Source: Deltaproteobacteria bacterium
GTDB lineage: Bacteria; Desulfobacterota_E; Deferrimicrobia; Deferrimicrobiales; Deferrimicrobiaceae
Assembly: GCA_023489025.1 (NCBI GenBank)
Contig: JAMDCN010000145.1
Coordinates: 1-17,314, forward strand
DNA: 17,314 nucleotides
Reading direction: 5' to 3'
Below, piece by piece: positions 14,240 to 17,314 of the stretch (position 1 is the stretch's first letter; each line of letters opens with the position of its first letter). The notes beneath the pieces were generated by a model that saw nothing but the letters and a program-made list of their open reading frames with translations, did no database searches and was not told the origin of the DNA. The translations under genes were made by a program, and so were the position numbers.

Positions 14240-15431
14240 GGCGGTCGTCATCACCGGTATCGGCGTCATCTCCCCCCTGAACACGGATGGGGAACCGGAA
14301 AGGTTTTGGGCCGCCCTCCGCTCCGGGGAGACCGCTGTCCGCGAAGTTCGGTCGTTCGATGCCTCCGAATATGCGTGCCGGGTCGCGGCGGAGATTCCCC
14401 GCGAAGTATTATCTTGCGAAGATCCATGGGTCGATCCGGCGATACGCATGGCGCGGATCGCCTTCGACCGGGCGTTGCGGGATGCGCGCTTTATTCCGGG
14501 GGATTACGCCCCGGGTCGCGCCGGCATCGTCGTTGGCACGGTCCTCGGAGGCATCCTTTCCGGTGAGCGATACCTGCGCTCGGCGAGGACGGACCCCACC
14601 AGGGACCGAACGTTGTTGCGGCAATATCCTCTTCGGGCCGTCGCCGCGGCCCTTGCGCGCCCTGGGTTTTCGGGCTCCGTTCTTACCGTTTCCACGGCCT
14701 GTGCTTCGGGGACCGACGCCATCGGGATCGCGTTTCGGAACATTCTCGACGGGCGGGCGGATGCTTTTGTTGCGGGAGGTGTGGATGCGGTCAGTGAATT
14801 CTCCTTTTCGGGATTCTGCGCGCTGAACGCGCTGACGCCCGGGGTGGTGCGACCGTTCTCCCGGGACCGGTCGGGGCTTGCCCCCGGGGAGGGAGCGGCG
14901 TTTCTCGTCCTGGAACGGGAGAAGGCGGCGATGCGGCGCGGCGCGCGGATTCTCGGCCGTGTGGCAGGATACGCGTCCGTGTCGGATGCGACGCACCTGA
15001 CCGCCCCGCATCGGGATGGGCGAGGACTGTCCGACGCCGCTACCGGCGCACTTCGGGAAGCGGGAATGGTGGCCACGGAGGTCGACTACGTCAACGCCCA
15101 CGGGACCGGTACCCTCTACAACGACTGGATGGAGACGAAAGCGCTGAAGACCGCGTTGGGAGCCCATGCCGCCGATGTTCCGGTCAGTTCCATCAAGGCT
15201 GTACTCGGACATGCCTTCGGAGCCGCCGGCGCGATGGAAGCGGTGGCCTGCCTTCTCTCGATGCGCGACGGAGTGATACCCCCGACCGCCAATTTCCGGG
15301 AATCCGACCCGGACTGCGACATCGACTGCGTTCCCAACCGGGAACGGCATGTGAAGGTGCGTACAGCGCTTTCCCTTTCGGCGGGGTTCGGGGGCCAGAA
15401 CGCCGCGTTGCTTCTCCGGGGAGACGGCTGA
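14232..15431 (+). CDS. Beta-ketoacyl-ACP synthase (KS2), intact triad, CTG start
   Basis: A 399-aa condensing enzyme. The catalytic residues are complete: Cys157 in STACASGTDA, His290 in NAHGTGTLYND, Lys322 and His327 in IKAVLGHAFGAAGA. The C-terminus SLSAGFGGQNAALLL is typical of the fold. In this frame a TAA at 14214-14216 closes the upstream side, and no ATG, GTG or TTG occurs before codon 73. CTG 14232, six bases after GGAAGGGAG, restores the full VVITGIGVISPLN N-terminus, so I take it as the start; ATG 14448 would remove an essential strand. It overlaps the methyltransferase stop by eight bases. A sequencing error hiding a normal start is the alternative. KS1 and KS2 share VLGGILSGERY-like and SGF-x-LxxLTPG elements, suggesting a local duplication of the pair. 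Confidence 0.85.
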   Translation: MSEAVVITGIGVISPLNTDGEPERFWAALRSGETAVREVRSFDASEYACRVAAEIPREVLSCEDPWVDPAIRMARIAFDRALRDARFIPGDYAPGRAGIVVGTVLGGILSGERYLRSARTDPTRDRTLLRQYPLRAVAAALARPGFSGSVLTVSTACASGTDAIGIAFRNILDGRADAFVAGGVDAVSEFSFSGFCALNALTPGVVRPFSRDRSGLAPGEGAAFLVLEREKAAMRRGARILGRVAGYASVSDATHLTAPHRDGRGLSDAATGALREAGMVATEVDYVNAHGTGTLYNDWMETKALKTALGAHAADVPVSSIKAVLGHAFGAAGAMEAVACLLSMRDGVIPPTANFRESDPDCDIDCVPNRERHVKVRTALSLSAGFGGQNAALLLRGDG

Positions 15432-16402
15432 TGGGTCGACCCGTGCGAATCCTCGGTACCGGATCGATCGTCCTCCGGTCCGGCTTGCCGGAGGAAACCG
15501 CCGCATGGTCGGCGAGAGTCGCCGAGGCGACGGAGCGCCTCGGTCGGGAAGGGAAGAGGATTCGCTTCATCCATCGGATCGAAGAGATTGCGCTTCTTGC
15601 TGCGTGGGAGGCGCTTCGGGAGAGTCGCATCGCGATTTCGTCGACGGAGCCTGAGGGGGTCGGGATCGCGTTGGGCATCGACGAAGGGATCGACGGCATC
15701 AAGGCGCGACACTGTCTTGCGGTCCAAAGCGATGGTCCGCTCGGCGCGAGTCCCCTTGTGTTTCCGTTCACGACGCAAAACGCCGTGACGGCCCGGGTTT
15801 CCATCGGCCTGGATCTCCGGGGAGAAATGTTCACCCTGTGCGGCGGATCATTGTCGGGGGCGACGGCATTGGGAGTTGCGCTGAACGCCGTCCGCCGGGG
15901 AGGGGTCACCGCCATGCTGGCGGGCGGGGCCACCAGTATCGAAAGGGTGTTCCTTGACGCTCTCGCGGCGGCAGGAGTCCGCGACGGGGGTTCGGAGCGG
16001 GATGGCGCCGGTATCCTCGTTCTTGCGCCGGAGGGCGAGGACAGTGGATCGGAAGGCGGACGAGCGCCGCTCTTGATTGGGTACGGGGACGCCTTCGGTG
16101 ACCGTGCGGTGGCTTATGCCGTGGAGGCGTGTCTCGAGGATGCGGGGGTTTCTCCGAGAGAAATCGGTCTGGTGTGGCAAGCCTCCCCGGACTTTCCGTC
16201 GGACGTGTTCCCGCCGGATCCGGCGGGGGATGTCCCAGCCGTATTCCGATCCCCTCACGTGGATATGTACTCCGCTTCGTTTCCGCTGGCGGTTGCCGCC
16301 GTGGCAAAGGGACAAGCGGCAGCGTGGCAAGGACCGGCATTGATTGTCGGAGCGGATTGCATCGGTGCTGCCGCTGCCGCCCTCGTTCGCGGGGCATCAT
16401 GA
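15431..16402 (+). CDS. Chain-length-factor-like inactive ketosynthase partner of KS2
   Basis: A 323-aa, shortened ketosynthase homologue. The nucleophile position holds Ser140 in LCGGSLSGATALG (KS2 has TACASGTDAIG). No HGTGT motif is present, and the GH of the second His motif is not recognisable near the C-terminus (HVDMYSASFPLAVAAVAKGQAA). Features that remain: GIALGIDEGIDG, GASPLVFPFTTQNAVTARVSIG and LAGGATSIERVFLDAL. This matches a non-condensing subunit like a chain-length factor. The start ATG 15431 shares one base with the KS2 stop (TGATG), indicating coupling and equal expression. It parallels the KS1 partner but is more divergent: Ser instead of Glu and a shorter C-terminal half. The two pairs could have different chain-length or starter preferences (inference). 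Confidence 0.75.
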   Translation: MGRPVRILGTGSIVLRSGLPEETAAWSARVAEATERLGREGKRIRFIHRIEEIALLAAWEALRESRIAISSTEPEGVGIALGIDEGIDGIKARHCLAVQSDGPLGASPLVFPFTTQNAVTARVSIGLDLRGEMFTLCGGSLSGATALGVALNAVRRGGVTAMLAGGATSIERVFLDALAAAGVRDGGSERDGAGILVLAPEGEDSGSEGGRAPLLIGYGDAFGDRAVAYAVEACLEDAGVSPREIGLVWQASPDFPSDVFPPDPAGDVPAVFRSPHVDMYSASFPLAVAAVAKGQAAAWQGPALIVGADCIGAAAAALVRGAS

Positions 16403-16555
16403 AACTGCTGCCGGATACTTGCGGGCGGAAGTATTTCGTGATCGTAACGTATACCTCAATGATATTCTTTACATCGGGTGCGAGGAAGACGCCGTAAGGG
16501 ACCACGGAAGCCTCCGCCCGTCGCCTGACGAACGAAATACAATACGGGTGGAATC

Positions 16556-17314
16556 GTGCGGATCCTCCTGATATCGGTCAATCGCGAGACGGTTCCGGCA
16601 CCCGTCGCTCCGCTGGGAATCTCGTGCATCGCCGGCGTGGCCCGTCGCGAAGGACACCAGGTGGAACTCCTCGACCTTTGCTTTTCCGACGACGCGGAAG
16701 GGGATATTGTCCGCGCGATCGAGCGTTTCTCACCGGAATTGATCGGAGTTTCTATCCGGAATGTGGACAACCTCACCTTTCCCGGGTCGGTATCCTATCT
16801 TGAGGAGATCCGGTCCGCCGTCGAGGTTCTGAAGCGGGAATCCCTGGCGCCCATCGTCGCGGGCGGACCCGGGTTTTCCATCTTTCCGGATACGATCCTT
16901 TCCATGCTGGAGATCCCCATGGGGATCGTGGGAGAAGGGGAGGAGACGTTCTGTGCCTTGGCCCGGAATCTCGAAGAGGGGGCCGAAGTGCCGGAGCTTC
17001 CCAACCTGCTTCGAGCCGGGGAGCGTTTCGTTTTCCGAAAGAACTCCCACTTTCCTATTGACGGAGATGCCGTCCCAGCCCGGGACCTGCTGGACAACCT
17101 GCGTTATCTCAAAACGGGGGGAATGGGGAACGTGCAGAGCAAGCGCGGGTGTCCGTTCGGCTGCTCTTACTGCACCTACCGTCCTGCCGCGATCGAGCGT
17201 TTCTCACCGGAATTGATCGGAGTTTCTATCCGGAATGTGGACAACCTCACCTTTCCCGGGTCGGTATCCTATCTTGAGGAGATCCGGTCCGCCGTCGAGG
17301 TTCTGAAGCGGGAA
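16556..17314 (+). CDS. B12-binding-domain radical SAM protein, third copy, truncated by contig end
   Basis: The reading frame runs open to the end of the window. GTG 16556 after GGGTGG gives (M)RILLISVNRE, then PLGISCIAGVARREGHQVELLDLCF, ELIGVSIRN and PIVAGGPGFSIFPDTIL with IVGEGEE, a cobalamin-type Rossmann domain (about 1-135). The radical SAM motif CPFGCSYC (C199, C203, C206) follows NVQSKRG. After CTYRPA the frame re-enters residues 54-95 of the same protein, encoded by an exact 127-bp repeat, so everything beyond about residue 210 here is not trustworthy. The real gene certainly continues with a radical SAM barrel. It is a different subfamily from the two other B12-type copies: shorter lead, no DFYF or DEK motif. 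It follows 153 bp after the last ketosynthase-like gene. Confidence 0.8.
   Translation, partial: MRILLISVNRETVPAPVAPLGISCIAGVARREGHQVELLDLCFSDDAEGDIVRAIERFSPELIGVSIRNVDNLTFPGSVSYLEEIRSAVEVLKRESLAPIVAGGPGFSIFPDTILSMLEIPMGIVGEGEETFCALARNLEEGAEVPELPNLLRAGERFVFRKNSHFPIDGDAVPARDLLDNLRYLKTGGMGNVQSKRGCPFGCSYCTYRPAAIERFSPELIGVSIRNVDNLTFPGSVSYLEEIRSAVEVLKRE
16714..16840 (+). repeat. 127-bp direct repeat, internal copy
   Basis: This stretch codes for residues 54-95 of the third B12-type radical SAM protein, in the correct place between the first strands of its Rossmann domain. It is identical, base for base, to 17188-17314. The identity begins with CGCGATCGAG; the base before differs (G at 16713, C at 17187). 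Confidence 0.95.
17188..17314 (+). repeat. 127-bp direct repeat at the window end, probably an assembly artefact
   Basis: Exact copy of 16714-16840 at an offset of 474 bp, running to the very last base. 127 is the largest k-mer commonly used by de Bruijn graph assemblers, and the copy breaks the radical SAM domain just after its cysteine motif. The offset is a multiple of three, so the reading frame stays open by chance. I regard the last 127 bases as not being true chromosomal sequence at this place. Confidence 0.9.

Noticed and set aside
10819..16402. Calling the cluster a ladderane or aryl polyene cluster outright
   Set aside because: Only some components match either type, and the ACP, reductase, dehydratase and exporter genes expected for a firm assignment are not in the window.
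16399..16497. 32-aa ORF starting in an ATGA overlap after the second dead ketosynthase
   Set aside because: Very short, Cys/Lys/Thr-rich without a recognisable pattern and no ribosome site; the 153-bp gap 16403-16555 is more likely untranslated. A TACAAT at 16538-16543 has no -35 partner.

Overview
The window is high-GC, gene-dense DNA with every supported gene on the + strand. It looks like a metagenome-derived contig from a Gram-negative bacterium. An LpxL/HtrB-type acyltransferase, a LolA-type periplasmic lipoprotein carrier and exported proteins imply an outer membrane. Abundant radical SAM and cobalamin-type enzymes suggest an anaerobic or micro-aerobic lifestyle. I cannot name a taxon from sequence alone; the general style fits a deltaproteobacterial or related lineage. 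The left edge cuts a UbiE-type methyltransferase. The right edge cuts a radical SAM gene and ends in an exact 127-bp copy of sequence 474 bp upstream, almost certainly an assembly artefact.

Layout. Region A (3-275) is the C-terminal end of a UbiE/COQ5-like methyltransferase, followed by a 205-bp gap with two weak hairpins. Region B (481-7338) is a tightly coupled operon: lysophospholipid-type acyltransferase, a Tes/MJ0619-like radical SAM enzyme, a LolA-like carrier, a radical SAM enzyme with a SPASM-like C-terminus, a B12-binding-domain radical SAM enzyme, and an ATP-grasp ligase. A short gap (7339-7447) holds the best promoter-like sequence of the window, with a 15-bp palindrome across it. 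Region C (7448 to the end) continues with a second, paralogous B12-type radical SAM enzyme, a 47-codon ORF, an exported TPR-like protein, a polysaccharide deacetylase of the PEP-CTERM-locus type, a 72-aa two-helix membrane protein, ketosynthase 1 plus a catalytically dead ketosynthase partner, a class I methyltransferase, ketosynthase 2 plus a second dead partner, and a third B12-type radical SAM gene, truncated.

How it may work together (inference). Two ketosynthase/chain-length-factor-like pairs imply a type II fatty-acid/polyketide-like assembly line building one or two special acyl or polyene chains. The acyltransferase and LolA-like carrier would attach the product to a lipid and move it to the outer membrane, as in aryl polyene loci. 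Five radical SAM enzymes, one in the family of the archaeal tetraether lipid synthase, could methylate, cyclise or couple unactivated carbons of the chains. No acyl carrier protein, ketoreductase, dehydratase or thioesterase is in the window, so the pathway is incomplete here and must use parts encoded elsewhere. The combination does not match any characterised cluster I can name with confidence; it is best described as a candidate unusual lipid or polyene locus rich in radical SAM enzymes.
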